This document shows, one piece after another, positions 1 to 11,153 of a stretch of 64,000 bases of DNA. Source of the DNA: Spizellomyces punctatus DAOM BR117 (Eukaryota; Chytridiomycota; Chytridiomycetes; Spizellomycetales; Spizellomycetaceae). Numbering within the stretch: the stretch's first letter is position 1; each line of letters opens with the position of its first letter. The notes under the pieces were generated by a model. It saw only the letters and a list, made by a program, of their open reading frames with translations. It was not told where the DNA came from and searched no databases. The stretch lies in NCBI RefSeq assembly GCF_000182565.1, contig NW_015971542.1:1094540-1158539 (forward strand), read 5' to 3'. The position numbers and the translations under genes are program-made.

Positions 1-2607
1 ACATCCACACTGGGATCTCAATATCTCAGACGATTGATGGAGGTGGTATGCAATCACGACAAAAAGAAACTAAAGCAGCAGCCGGCGCTGTTGGTGGGAG
101 GTTTCGATGGATGGGATCGATTTGTGAAGCAGAGTGCAGAGAATTGGGGGGATTGGGTCGAGATTGGCGAAGGGTGTGGTCGGTTTGTGGTGGATGAGAA
201 TCAGGGCGCCAATGGAGTTACTGGACAAGTGGCACTAGCGAGAAGTGCTTATGAATATGTGCGTCTGGCTCGTGAATGTTTATCGATACAGTGGGATGGC
301 TAACGCTTGATATTCGCTAGGTGCAATCACGGGCACAGCAAAATGCTTCATCTGGATACTCCCAAAAACCGCTTTCTGCATATCCTTCTGGACAATCACA
401 ACAACAGCAAAAGACACCCCAACCTTCACCACCCTCGTCTCGACGACCATCAGAACCCTTTCAGAACCGCACCAATGTCCAACTGAATTCAGCAACGAGT
501 GCCATGCCGGTCATTGTACCCGTCACACAATCGTACCACCAGGCACCCCTATCCCAATTCCAACGTTTCAATGATCCATTTTATAATTTCCAACATCACG
601 CGAAGCGAACCCTTGATCAGAGCGTGTATCCCTCTTCTCTTCAAGCGGTGGGACCCCGCAACGAGTCTCTGGCGGCTTACCCTGCAGTCGGGAAAAACGT
701 CTCTGGTACCCAATCAAACAACACTTTCAACTATCCCTCCCCCGTTGCGTCTGTACCCACCGCCCTCAGTCCAAGAATACCACCTCCCCTGCCGGTCAAG
801 CCTCGATCCAACAAGGATGTGGACCCATCCGCCCCTGCCCCCAACATCCCACCATTGGGCTACCATCAGATCATAAACACTTCCCCCGGTCTCCCCCGCC
901 GTCCCCCACCCGTTGCCATTGCTCCACCTGCACTTACCATCCGTCGATCCTCGTCCCCATCTGGCTCACCCAGCACAGCACGATTTTATGGCCTTCCACC
1001 GGCCCTCCCGCCTAAACCCCGCCACCAGCTCCAATCGAGCGATACAAACAGTTTACAAGCATTTTCGCGATCGACAGCGAGTGAGCTGTCGTATTCGCAA
1101 TTGGGCGGTTTCATGGGCATGGCTGGGCTAAAGAACCTTGGTAATACATGTTTTATGAATTCGGTTATTCAGTGTTTGGGGGGTACTGTACCCCTTGCGC
1201 GGTATTTTCTTGGTAAGTCAAAAGTATGTGCAGGGTATGCCCTCGTGGGTAATGAACACAGCTTTTTTTAGATGGAAGTTATCGCAAGCACATGAATAGA
1301 CGAAATCCGCTCGGCACGCGGGGGGAAGTAACGGATGCCTTTGCCGAGTTGGTCAAGACCATGTGGTCTGGACAGGATGGTAATGTCGTGACACCGACTA
1401 AATTCAAGGTAAAAGAACGTTTGGGCAAGTGTCTTTTTTTTCCTATACGATCAGGCGTATTAACACTCCACAGGAAATCATTGGAGCTCACCACCCTTCC
1501 TTCCGGGGTACCGAGCAACAAGATTCCCAAGAATTTCTTGCATTCCTCCTAGACTCGCTTCATGAGGACCTCAACGTTGCGCGCAAAGGAAACGTCGTAC
1601 CTGACAAGGAACCCGACGAGGACGAGGAGGGCATCCCAGATGCAGTCTTGCTTGATCGCGCATGGAAACGGTACAGAAAACTGAATTGGAGTATTATTGT
1701 GGATTTGTTTCAGGGGATTTTGAGAAATCGGTTGCAGTGCCTCACATGTGGAAAAGTACGTGACAAGAAAGCATTCACTTCGACGTTTTTTCTCAACTTT
1801 TTGGTGTTTTTGTTTCTAGACGTCCACGACATTTAACCCCTTCATGTACCTGACCCTCCCTATCCCCTCCCACAACCAAGCCGGCAAGAAAAACGGACCA
1901 GTCTACCTCCAAGAATGCCTCGACAAATTCGTTGAAGAAGAAATCCTCGATGGCGATGACGCATGGCGATGTCCCCGATGCAAAGCACCCCGTCGATCTA
2001 CGAAACGTTTAACGATTGCGAGACTCCCCACAGTCCTTTTGGTGCATTTGAAAAGATTTTATTTTTCGGGACCGTTTCGGAATCGGGTGGATACTTATGT
2101 TGAGTTTCCTGTTTCGTATGCATATACACTGTTTATTGTTCTTTTCTTCTATTGTGTTGATTCTTTTTGGGTTGATAGATCGTTGGATTTGACGCGGTAC
2201 ATGACCCAACGCACGGGATATGCACCCGAGTCTGTTTATGATCTTTACGGCATCTCCGTACGTTTCCAAGAGTTATTTTTCACGCCATTTTCATCCTTTG
2301 CACTGATTTACGTTTCTTTTTGTATTTTAGAACCATTTTGGTGGCCTTAACGGAGGACATTACACCGCGTCCGTTAAAAACAGCTACAAAAACAAGTGGT
2401 TCTCATTTGATGATTCGAGATTTTCTGGTGTCGATGAGTCGTCTTTACGGGTAACGTTTCCCGTTTTTGTATTTTAGTGTTTTTGAGTGTTTGTTGATGG
2501 TTTTGGGGGTTTTTTTGTAGACTCCGGCGGCGTATATACTATTTTATGTCATGAATGGCCGGAGGACGACGGATGATTGGTGGAGTGGTGGTGTGGCGAG
2601 GATGTAA
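1..2607 (+). CDS. Rhodanese-USP deubiquitinase, Doa4/USP8-like (5' end outside window)
   Basis: Cysteine protease that removes ubiquitin from substrates; the Doa4/USP8 group acts at endosomes and the proteasome. Coding runs in frame from base 1. The first exon ends a rhodanese-like domain ([11 protein letters not shown]), then comes about 270 residues of Pro/Ser/Gln-rich linker with PPxLPxKP-type motifs, then a USP domain. The Cys box [13 protein letters not shown] is near 1126, a zinc-binding CxxC pair (CLTCG, CPRCK) lies between, and the His box NGGHYTASV is near 2350. Introns that fit phase: 259-320, 1213-1271, 1409-1473, 1756-1819, 2116-2178, 2258-2330, 2451-2520. The stop is TAA at 2605. 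The rhodanese plus USP order is known for Doa4/Ubp5/USP8. The catalytic residues visible here look intact. Which paralogue it is cannot be told without the N-terminus. Confidence 0.9.
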
Positions 2608-3036
2608 CGATGTGTGTAGATAACTTGCGCGCGAGTGGGGTATTTTCTTGGTCCATTTTTTTTTGTTTTCTAGGGATTGGAGGTCATGTTTATGTGAACA
2701 ATGTGACGGTGGTTAATTTTGCAAAAAAACAGACGATTTTTTGTTACATGTGTCTTTTGTCCTTTGGATTGGTTTTGAGTAGCCGTTTTTTGATGGTGTC
2801 GATCGAAAGGGGAGAAGGATGGTTGCATTTTGAGATGTTAAAAGGGTTTGCGTGTGTTTTATGTTTTTGAGAGACTGTTGCGTATGCTGTCATGTTGGTT
2901 TTGGACTTGATCGACATCCAGGTTTACCTTTTCGAACAAGCAGATTTAGTATATTACCAAAAACCCCACAACGATGAGAATACGGATAGCGTACAAACAC
3001 TCTAAAGTTCTATGAGACTGAATTCCATCAATTATT
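2608..3036. other. Intergenic, T/G-rich, no gene seen
   Basis: Space between two convergent genes. It is T- and G-rich with no convincing reading frame, RNA or repeat. Confidence 0.5.
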
Positions 3037-4509
3037 CTACGTATTGAAATACTTGCTCGCATAAGCCGCCATTTTGTTTCTCGACTCAACTAGCCCTCCA
3101 TCTTGTCTATCCACAACAACGACATCCAACCCCCCAAAATTACATTTCATCAACCTTTCCAAAGCCGGCAAGAGTTCTTTACCCGGCGCATACGTTCCGG
3201 AATTATTATCCATAACCACTTGCCAATCCTTTCCTAACGCACTTGGTTCAACAGTGAGATCCCACCCCCCAAGGGGCCTCACATGGAATTCACCCGCAAA
3301 TCGGACATACTCGGAACAATTTGAATGTAATGCATGCTTTGATGCAAAATCCACTAAAAAAGCCGCACCGGTTTCTGAGAACCTTAGAGTTTCGTCATCG
3401 ATAATGTAGGTGTACATGCATGGTTTGGGGATGGCTGGATGGGGGATGGCGGGTTGTACGGCCCCCGCATTCCAAAATAAAAGTCCCATAAAGTCGTATC
3501 CGTTTTGTAGGATTCCACCGCCATTGCCTCCTGTCCTCGCATACAACATGCGATGCGCAGCTTGGATCCCACTCTTGACACCAAAACTCATGGGAGAGCT
3601 AAAAATGGTTTGAGCGGCTTTGTAGGCTGTATTCCAATGTTGTTTTTGTGTGGATGAAAAGTAGGTTTCTATATTGGTTAGATGGATTTTCCAGGTTGCG
3701 TAGGGTCTTGTGTCGTTTTGGCGGGTCAGGGCGCCTAGGAGGGGTGAATAGTGGATTGTGTGGCGGACTGGGCCGGCGAATGTGTAAGGGGGGACGGGTG
3801 ATGCTGGGGTTGTTGTGATGGACAATGTGATTGTGCCGCGGTGTCGAGTGGAGAGAGTCAGTGGGAGTGTGTGGGTAGTTGGTTCCAGAGGAGTTTGACA
3901 CTAATGGCAAAAAGGGTCGGTGAAGGATACAGAGTGTTTGGGTGTTTTTGTTTTTTTCTTTTACCTTTCCGACGATCTCGTCATTGGGGACATGTAAATC
4001 CTTATCCCATACCGAAATGTATAGAATAGCGTTAGAGGGTACGTTATTGACTTTCCAGGTTTCGTTCCAAGTGGGTGTCAAGGTATTGCTGATACATGTT
4101 GAACTAAATATAGGCAACATGTCACATTTTTCACCCGTCTTGATGTGTTGCTATTGAGTGAAAAACGTACCAATATGATATACAGTTATCAATCGTGGCT
4201 CGAAAGTAGGGATCTGCGGTGCCAATGATATCCATCTTTGGTAGATCCTGGTACGATAAAAATAAACAATTACCAACAATGTTTTTTTTTTGCTGGAGTT
4301 GAATGAGTTGTACGTACCCGTGCCCCAATAAATGTTACAGCGACATCCACACCATCGCTATAGGGTGTTCCCTGCGTCGGGTGCGGGGGAGTCGTGGTCG
4401 ACTCTGCAGGGCCGCTCGTGTCGGTGGGTGCATAGGCGGGTGGACGGGGCGGAAGGGCGGGGGGGAGGTCGTCGGAGGGGAGGGAGCTTGTGCGGGGAAA
4501 AATGTTCAT
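3037..4509 (-). CDS. C2-domain protein with fungal C-terminal domain
   Basis: Four exons (4509-4318, 4247-4171, 4103-3965, 3900-3037) join in phase to give 423 residues. After a Pro-rich N-terminus (about 1-50) a C2 domain follows: ARDLPKMDIIGTADPYFRA, then TPTWNETW, SVWDKDLHVPNDEIVGK and GTITLSI, the usual C2 strand order with acidic loop residues that could bind calcium and phospholipid. The remaining ~280 residues (GPVRHTIHYSPLLG, TWKIHLTNIETYF, YIIDDETLRFSETGAAF, FASKHALH) match, from memory, a C-terminal region found in C2 proteins of many fungi; its function is unknown to me. An upstream in-frame ATG at 4605 is possible. It is divergent from the zinc-finger gene at 4684, about 175 bp away. 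Confidence 0.8.
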
Positions 4510-4683
4510 TTGTTGGATAGAGGGCCGAAACCTCCAAAGATGGGGGAAGGAAATTGGGAAAGAAATGGAGGACGTTGGGATAAGACGATGCCGCGAAAAC
4601 CTCAACGCGAATGCACAGCACGTGTCAAGTGTTCAAAAGCACACCTCCACAAAAAGTCAACTGTTCAAAATTCCGTTCTAAAA

Positions 4684-5397
4684 ATGTCCACCTGGACATG
4701 CACCCAGTGCGAAACCCTCAACCCCCTCGACACAACAACCTGCAACACATGCACATTTCGCCGCCCCCGCAAAAAATCCCACAAACAACCCGACGACGAA
4801 CTCGTTGATTACCACCTCCAAAAACAAATTGAAGAAGCCCGTCGAAAATCCCTTGCAGACGTCCCGCTCCCCCGTCCCGCTGAATGTCTAGTCGAAATCA
4901 CAAAAGATGGCACGGCGGTTCCTGTAGCGGGTTGGGAAGTCAAAACGAAACGTAAAACAACGAAACGGAATTTGGAAACCGATACAGATGACGATAGAGA
5001 CGCTAAATACTCTGAGCGGACTCGGACAAGGTTGAGAACCAAAGACCGTGAATCCCAATCAACCCGTCCCAATGATTACCCTACACGTTCAAAAGTAGCC
5101 CAACGCTCAAATGAGCTTGAGGCCGATACCCTTCGCAAACGATCAACACAATCAAAACAGGATATACCCAAAGCCGCCGACAAGCGCAAAACAAGGTACG
5201 CAAAAGTCAACAAGTTCAATGTTTATTCCTTTCTCTAAACTCTATACAGTTATCGGGACCCTCCTTTGGTATCTAATCAGTGTACCAAACAATGGGACGA
5301 AAGCGGAGGTCCTGTGGACCAGTTGTATAAAGTCACTTGTGGAAATGTAACGATTATGGTGGGGTTGAATGGGAGGAATGCTAAACAGCCGTGTTGA
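4684..5397 (+). CDS. RanBP2-type zinc-finger protein
   Basis: Two exons (4684-5195, 5250-5397) give about 219 residues. The first 30 residues form a RanBP2 zinc finger, WTCTQCETLNPLDTTTCNTC, with the W-x-C-x2-C-x10-C-x2-C spacing known to bind ubiquitin or single-stranded RNA. The middle is highly charged and low in complexity (Lys/Arg/Asp/Thr), probably disordered, possibly with nuclear localisation signals (KTKRKTTKR). The short C-terminal exon reads WDESGGPVDQLYKVTCGN and is unfamiliar. The intron has donor GTACGC and acceptor TACAG. Function cannot be assigned beyond the finger. Confidence 0.75.
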
Positions 5398-5557
5398 GCT
5401 TGCTTCTTGATGGGCACTGTATATAGTTTGAAAACGAATCCACAACATGTTGAAAAGTTGTTTAAAAACAAAAAAAGAAGCGAAAACGCACACACTGGCT
5501 ATCAAAACAAAAACCAAACATGCCCGAATATGTATTTTTTTTTTGGAGGTTCTTTTG

Positions 5558-7968
5558 CTAAACCTGTACCCCATCCGTTTTTGCAGCTCGCAAACTCTTG
5601 ATCTCCTCCTCAGCAGCCACCAACCTCCGATGAGCATCCTCAAGCGCAACCTCCAAAGCCGTATAACTCTCCAAAAGCGTCTCCAAATCCACTTCCAGCT
5701 GCCCTTCTTCACCCGATTCCATAGCCTGTCGAAGCATATTGATTATATGCTGCGTTTCGGATTTGGTGGGTGTACGCGGTGTTTGCGTTGAGGGTGTTTG
5801 AGGGATTTGGAGCGTTTCTTTTGGGAGGGGGGTGACGATGGGGGGTGGTGTTGGTTTGGGTGGGGTGGCTGTTGGCCGATCGGTTTGACCGGATTGGAGC
5901 ATGAGATGAGGGGGTGGGGGTAACGAGGGGGGAGGGAAGAGAGAAATAAGCGGTGATCGGGCGCCGCTGGGTCCCATCCGTGGCATGGGTCGACTGGGAA
6001 TGGGGGACGCGGCTGCGCTGCCCCCTGCAGAGGAATGAGTTGTTGAACTCGGTTTGGATTCTTTAATGTCCGGCGTTGATGTTTGCGAGGGGGGAGGTGT
6101 CGCGGGGGGTGTACTAACTGCCAAAGGAGTCGATTCCGCTTCTTTTGGGTTCTCAACCCCTTGTGCCTGCCCAATCAATACCGTATCCACCGTTTTTGAA
6201 ATCCCAGGTTTGGGCGTACTGGGCGGCGGAGGAATCCCTGCACTCCCCACTTTTCGAATCCGATTCAACCTTGCGGTTGCTCTCTTCCTTGACGGGGCTG
6301 CCGCAGACTCCCGTTTCGTCGACCCAGATGCTGAAGTTGCTATCGATGCACTGGACGGGGACTTTATCATGTGTGGTTCGGGCGTACCGGAGCTTAATGG
6401 TGTGCCAAAGTAGGAAATTCGACGATCGACCTCTGCGGATGCTGAGCGGAGGTGGGGGGCAAACATGAATGTGTCGCGGCGGTTGTTGGTGCCTATTGTG
6501 AATAGTGTGAGATCTCCTGGAGGTCTATGGTGATGGTGATGAAGCTACACTTGCCTGGTAGTGGAGACAACCCATCTTCAACGGGGAGCGGTTTCGGAGG
6601 AGGCGGAACTAATGAAAATGACAATGGAAATCCGATCAATCACACTACCAACAACTAATATTTGGGGGGAGAGGTAAAAGTCAGAACAAAACAACGAAAA
6701 CATACCAATCATATCATTTGTAAACTTTTTAATCAACTCTGCGATATCCACATTTCCACTCATACTAGCCAACTGCAACGGCGTCTGTCCACTCTTATTT
6801 GTCCGTTCCCTTTCACACCCCCTCATGACCAACCACTTTGCACACTCTTTAGCATTCCGCGTCGCAGCAACATGAAGCGGCGTATTCCCAACCGCATTCA
6901 CAGTGTTGAGATTTGCCCCATGGTCAATGAGAAGCGACGCAATAGCCTCGTGGTTATTGAAACACGCAATATGGAGCGGTCCTTTACCGGTTTCATCGTA
7001 GATATCCGTATCGGCTCGTGCGATGAGGAGACGCAGGACGCATTCGTGGTGTCCTCCCACTGCAGCGTAGTAAAGGGGTGTGAGGTTTTGTGCATCGGGA
7101 CAATTGACCCATGCTCCATAGCCGATTAACGTCTAACACTCATGTGAGCATCGAATGATCCAAACAAACATACGTACATGGATGTCATACCTGTAAAGCA
7201 GTAATCTTGTTATTCTGAGCGGCAACATGTAATGGTGTTTTCCACCCGTCTCGTTTCCCGATACGGTAATCCAGCAATGCACCGTTTTCAATGAGTGTGG
7301 AAATCATGTCCTTGTCATTGTTCATGACGGCAATGGTGAGGGGTGTATCTAACCGTCATAGTTAGCATTTATTCAAGATAAAGAAAACAATACAGAACGT
7401 AACGGTATTCATGTGAACGTTTGTACATACCTCCAGCCTCGGTCCAAAAGTTTGGGTCAAAGCCCTTTACTCCCTTTTCCTTGACTTTATCCACACTGCC
7501 TTTCTGGACATCCTCTACAAACTTTTTCTGCTTTTTCTTGCTGTTTAACGATGGGGATCCCCCTCCTGCATCCGAATCTGCAGTCGCAGACGAAGCCAGT
7601 ATGCGATGTTTGGGTATAAATTCCAAAAAGGTCTACCAACCGCAAAAGAGTTCAGCATTCATAGCACCGTTCCATATAGGAAAGAGAGAAACCTTCAAAC
7701 TCACATTTGATTCACTAACATACGTCCCTAGCTCCCGTTTCTCATCCAAAAACTTTCCCTGCTTCCCACTCTTGACATCCGCCGGCAAATACAATCCAAA
7801 ATTCAAAGCCTCGTCCACCGTCGATGCCATTTTTTCTATAATCTGCTTCTTGATGGACCAGACCATGTCTTTTAGGTTAGCTTTGATGGCTTTTTGCCAG
7901 TCGTGGGATGGAAGTGAAATTCGGAGGACGACCGCTGCTGGCGGTGTCGTGATTGTTGGAGTCGACAT
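5558..7968 (-). CDS. SHANK-like SPN-ankyrin scaffold with Pro-rich tail and coiled coil
   Basis: Six exons (7968-7705, 7632-7431, 7348-7191, 7132-6706, 6608-6555, 6516-5558) join in phase to give 687 residues. Residues ~8-103 resemble the SHANK SPN domain, a ubiquitin-like fold that binds Rap/Ras-type GTPases in animals: VVLRISLP, DEALNFGLYLP, GKFLDEKREL, FLEFIPKHRI. A link GFDPNFW leads into five or six ankyrin repeats (~155-350: TPLTIAVMNND, TPLHVAAQNN, LTPLYYAAVGGHHECV, GPLHIACFNNHEAI, NTPLHVAATRNAKECAKWL, QTPLQLASMSGNVDIAELI). The repeat order and the VPPPP segment right after also follow SHANK. Then comes a ~270-residue Pro/Ser/Thr-rich region and a C-terminal coiled coil (~630-682). No SH3, PDZ or SAM domain is present. 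Intron 5 appears to be GC-AG (GCAAGT donor). The assignment rests on recalled SHANK sequence, not a search. Confidence 0.85.
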
Positions 7969-9265
7969 GACGACTTGCTTTCTCTTTAGTATTTGAGCTC
8001 GTCTTTTTTCTCAAATCTCTGTCGTATGTGCGTTACAATAAGTTGAAAACGCAACCCATAGAAGCGCGCAGTGAGGATGTGCATTATACTGGTGTTTCTA
8101 TGAATAGTCACATTCTACGGGTATTAAAAGATGGGATAAACAATGATTGAATACATGGGCGGTTCGTGGCTTTAACAAAAGTTTATAATGCGGCGAGGAC
8201 GTAGAAAGCTGTTGGCTGTTGAAGGTGTGTGCGGTGGTTAGTTGTCTTTCCTTTTTTTATCTCGTCCTTTTGCAGCATAGCGGAGATTCATGCGCACTGC
8301 GGAGGCTTGCATGGCTGCCCATTGCAAACCCATTCACTTTTAAGCGAAATAATTCTGAATAACAACATCATCTTCATCTCAAGGCTTCTTGTAACGATAG
8401 TCGAGAACTTTCTTCGCAGACCTCTCTGGTGCAGTCCGATTTTGAAGGGATGTCTAGTGGCAACCGCCATATCTAGTGTTCCTGTGTAGTGTCCACAGAC
8501 AGCAGAGGGACGTTTGTCGGATCATTACGTAATGCAAACTCCGTTCCTTTCAGAATGCTGTTCTATACGGTAGTTTATGGATTCGTCCATGTCTGTGTGT
8601 AATCTGAGTTTCATGTTTCTCCAGAGTATTCCGGTTATTGGCAATGATGTCTCAGTTGCAACCTTACTGCCTGATTTCCAAACATTCACACACCCTATTC
8701 GTTTTGGGGTCCCGGTGACCCTAATTCATTGCAAATGTAGTCCATTTTTGTAGCCCATTCCGTCGGCACTCTATCCTTCCAGTGTGCCTGCATAGTCCTT
8801 TTGCACTCGGTCTACTTTCATAGTCCCCGCTCTTTTGCAGCAACTGGCACTCACTGTTCATCTTCTTGTTTGCTTGTTGGGTGCATTCGTTCGTCACGTG
8901 ACCATGATCGTGCTCTGATGATGGCCCAGGAATATGCTCCAAACCAACCTTGGAACACTTTGCTGACAACAAGGAAAGGCATCTTCTACAGGAGTAGCGC
9001 GCATTAAAAGAAGGGAGATGCGCAGCCTGACGTCACGGTCGTTATGTATATCGCAGATAGCGATGGGTCACCACCTGTTTCCGCATAAATAGCGGCGGGT
9101 TTGGCGATTTTCCGTCCATCACTCGGCTAGTTGCGAGAACAAGATATTTCTAAAAGCATACTGAAAGGTGCCAATGTAGGTGTATTTGGGGTTCATAACC
9201 TTGTCTGAAGCGAGGCACTAAACACAGCTCCTCTTGTTCTACTGTAGCACTGTGAAAAGCGCATA
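7969..9265. other. Intergenic stretch, no gene seen
   Basis: Only short scattered reading frames with no recognisable motif. A TATA-like element (CATAAATAGC) lies near 9086, and a possible 5' UTR intron (GTAGGT near 9176, CTGTAG near 9246) precedes the decayed gene at 9266. Confidence 0.4.
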
Positions 9266-9879
9266 ATGGAAGCTGAAATTGTCGAACTAAAAGAGGAAGT
9301 CGCAATCCTCAAAGCAAAAAGGTTAAGCGATTAGAACAGTGAGCGGAGCACCACCTGGAGGGTGATCGTACCGCGGTGCATGACCTTTTCCCGGGTTCCA
9401 AACCGGCAGAACCCAAGTACGTGACCAAAGAGCAATACAAGCGGTCTCTCTGCACGATCGAGAAGCTCTGAAGATATCGGAACCGGCTGCCTACGAATCA
9501 ATAAAGAGAGCATTTTTACTCCACTCCATTTTGCTTACGAGGATAAGGACTCGAAATCAAAGAGTCCAAACTGTCCCTGGAGCCCATCGCTCAAGGAAGC
9601 TCTGTTTTAACGAAAGAGGTGACACAGCATGGGCAGAGCGGTGCTCTTCTTTTGGTCGAATATTCAGAGGCTAAAGGCGAAGCCAAATGGTATCCGGTCT
9701 GCGCCCTCGTTCAAGACATTGATCAGACGCATGAGAAACCAGTCAGACGAGTTGTGTGGTACAACTTTGAAATCTGGAAGCCACTGCTGGACCGGATACT
9801 TGAACGGATAACTGACGAACAAGGTGCCAAAAATCAAGCCAATTTCGACCGGGCAATGGGCATTGAAGGAGAAAGGTAG
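9266..9879 (+). pseudogene. Decayed gene of unknown family
   Basis: Translation opens with MEAEIVELKEEVAILKAK, a heptad-like coiled-coil start. It then needs a one-base frame change near 9320, after which one frame stays protein-like to 9879 apart from four stops (about 9340, 9468, 9502 and 9543). Coding-like segments include EHHLEGDRTAVHDLFPGSK, EPKYVTKEQYKRSLCTIEKL, and the final open stretch WYPVCALVQDIDQTHEK and RRVVWYNFEIWKPLLDRIL. Unspliced introns cannot easily explain stops so evenly spread, so I read this as a relic. I do not recognise the family. Confidence 0.5.
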
Positions 9880-10180
9880 CAAGGAGGAATAAGCGCAGGC
9901 AAAAAAGCGGCACTAAGACAGAGTGAGGGTTTATCAATTGGCTCAAGATGTGTAAAGGGGGCAAGGAACTTGGGTGCATGGGAGGAAAAAAGTCACATTT
10001 GTACAGGAAACAGTCAATAGTATGAAGAGTATTGCATGTATTGTCCAGACCGGGGTTCGCAGAAAGTGATCTAATCCACTCTCACTCATTCCACATGGTT
10101 TTCATTGGCAATCTGTCCATTACTTTCGCTGTCTCTACCCCACTCCCTCCCATCCAATCACGTGACAATATCCAAGAGAC

Positions 10181-10302
10181 AAAAGACTTAGCCCCCGTAG
10201 GGGCATCCACTCAGTTCTAGCGTGTCATCCTTGCGCAGGGGCCATGCTAATCTTCTCTGTATCGATTCCAATTTTAATTGATGTCAGAGGGCCCCGAAGG
10301 AC
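10181..10302 (-). ncRNA. U6 spliceosomal snRNA
   Basis: The reverse strand carries the conserved U6 core: a 5' stem-loop GTCCTTCGGGGCC, then AAAATTGGAATCGATACAGAG, the ACAGAGA box, AGATTAGCATGGCCCCTGCG and CAAGGATGACACGC (internal stem-loop). U6 is the catalytic RNA of the spliceosome and is made by Pol III. A TATA-like ACTATAAATA lies about 30-38 bases upstream of the proposed 5' end. The conserved core ends near 10220, but no T run occurs until TTTT at 10184-10181. Between them a second hairpin GCCCCTACGGGGGC could form, so the 3' end may be either near 10205 or at 10181. Confidence 0.92.
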
Positions 10303-10327
10303 CTTGACAATTGACTAAGGAGTGATT

Positions 10328-10340
10328 TGGTATTTATAGT
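10328..10340 (-). promoter_or_regulatory. TATA-like element upstream of U6
   Basis: Reverse-strand ACTATAAATA sits at roughly -30 from the predicted U6 start, the spacing used by TATA-dependent Pol III snRNA promoters in fungi. Confidence 0.5.
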
Positions 10341-10499
10341 GAGAATATCATTGTTGTTTACAGACTGTGGGTTATGTGTTTCAGAATGTTTGTGGGTGAC
10401 TGTGTGGAATGAAAGACATGTGAGATCAGATGACGTTAAACTCAGCAATGGAGTGCTTAGTACTCTTGTTCATGCGCACTATGCATTAAACCAAATGTC

Positions 10500-10891
10500 C
10501 ATGTAGATGGAGTGTGTGCATGTGTGTGTATGTGTGTAGAATGTATAACAAATAGATTATTCCCTCCCAATAGCATTCTGAATGTATAGAAATTCCACTT
10601 GTGTGTGTGTGTGTGTGTGTGTGTGAATATCCCAATAGAAAAGACAAATGTCAATTGTAATGAGTGTATATGTGAGAGTGTGTGTGTGTGTGTAGATGAG
10701 AGAGAATTCCCCTTTACTTGTGTGTGTGTGTGTGTGTGTGAATTACTTGTTCTCTCTCTCTCTCTCTCTCTAGTCTTGAATCAACTAGCGTTTGTGTGTG
10801 TTGGATATTCTCTCTCTCTCTTTTGTATTCAATCAATTAGTGTGTATATGAGAGAGAATATTCCTTTATAAATGCATGCATTATTCTATAT

Positions 10892-10929
<38 letters not shown>

Positions 10930-11066
10930 GTGTATGTGGATGGAGTGTGATATGTTTATGGAACAAGAGAGAGGGGATAATAACAATCATTTATATTATT
11001 TGTGAGGCGTTTCTTTATACGCGCTTCTTCTTCTTGTTTCTCACCATCATCATCATCATCATTGGT
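10500..11066. repeat. Cluster of TG, TC and CAT microsatellites
   Basis: The strand reads as alternating simple repeats: (TG)n near 10599-10624, 10679-10693 and 10719-10741; (TC)n near 10752-10772, 10811-10821 and 10894-10922; and (CAT)n near 11044-11063. They are joined by short near-repeats such as AGAGAGAATATTCC and TTGTATTCAATCAA. The cluster ends about 90 bp before the RhoGAP start codon and likely lies in its promoter or 5' UTR. Confidence 0.85.
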
Positions 11067-11153
11067 ATTCTCACACACACTCAATAGTTGGATTATTATT
11101 CTCACAAACACACTTGCTACCGCATTACGCATTCTCCCTTCTCCCTTCCGCAC

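Noticed and set aside
8000-9200. Several 60-86 codon frames on both strands
   Set aside because: No motif, no consistent splice sites, and composition like surrounding intergenic DNA.
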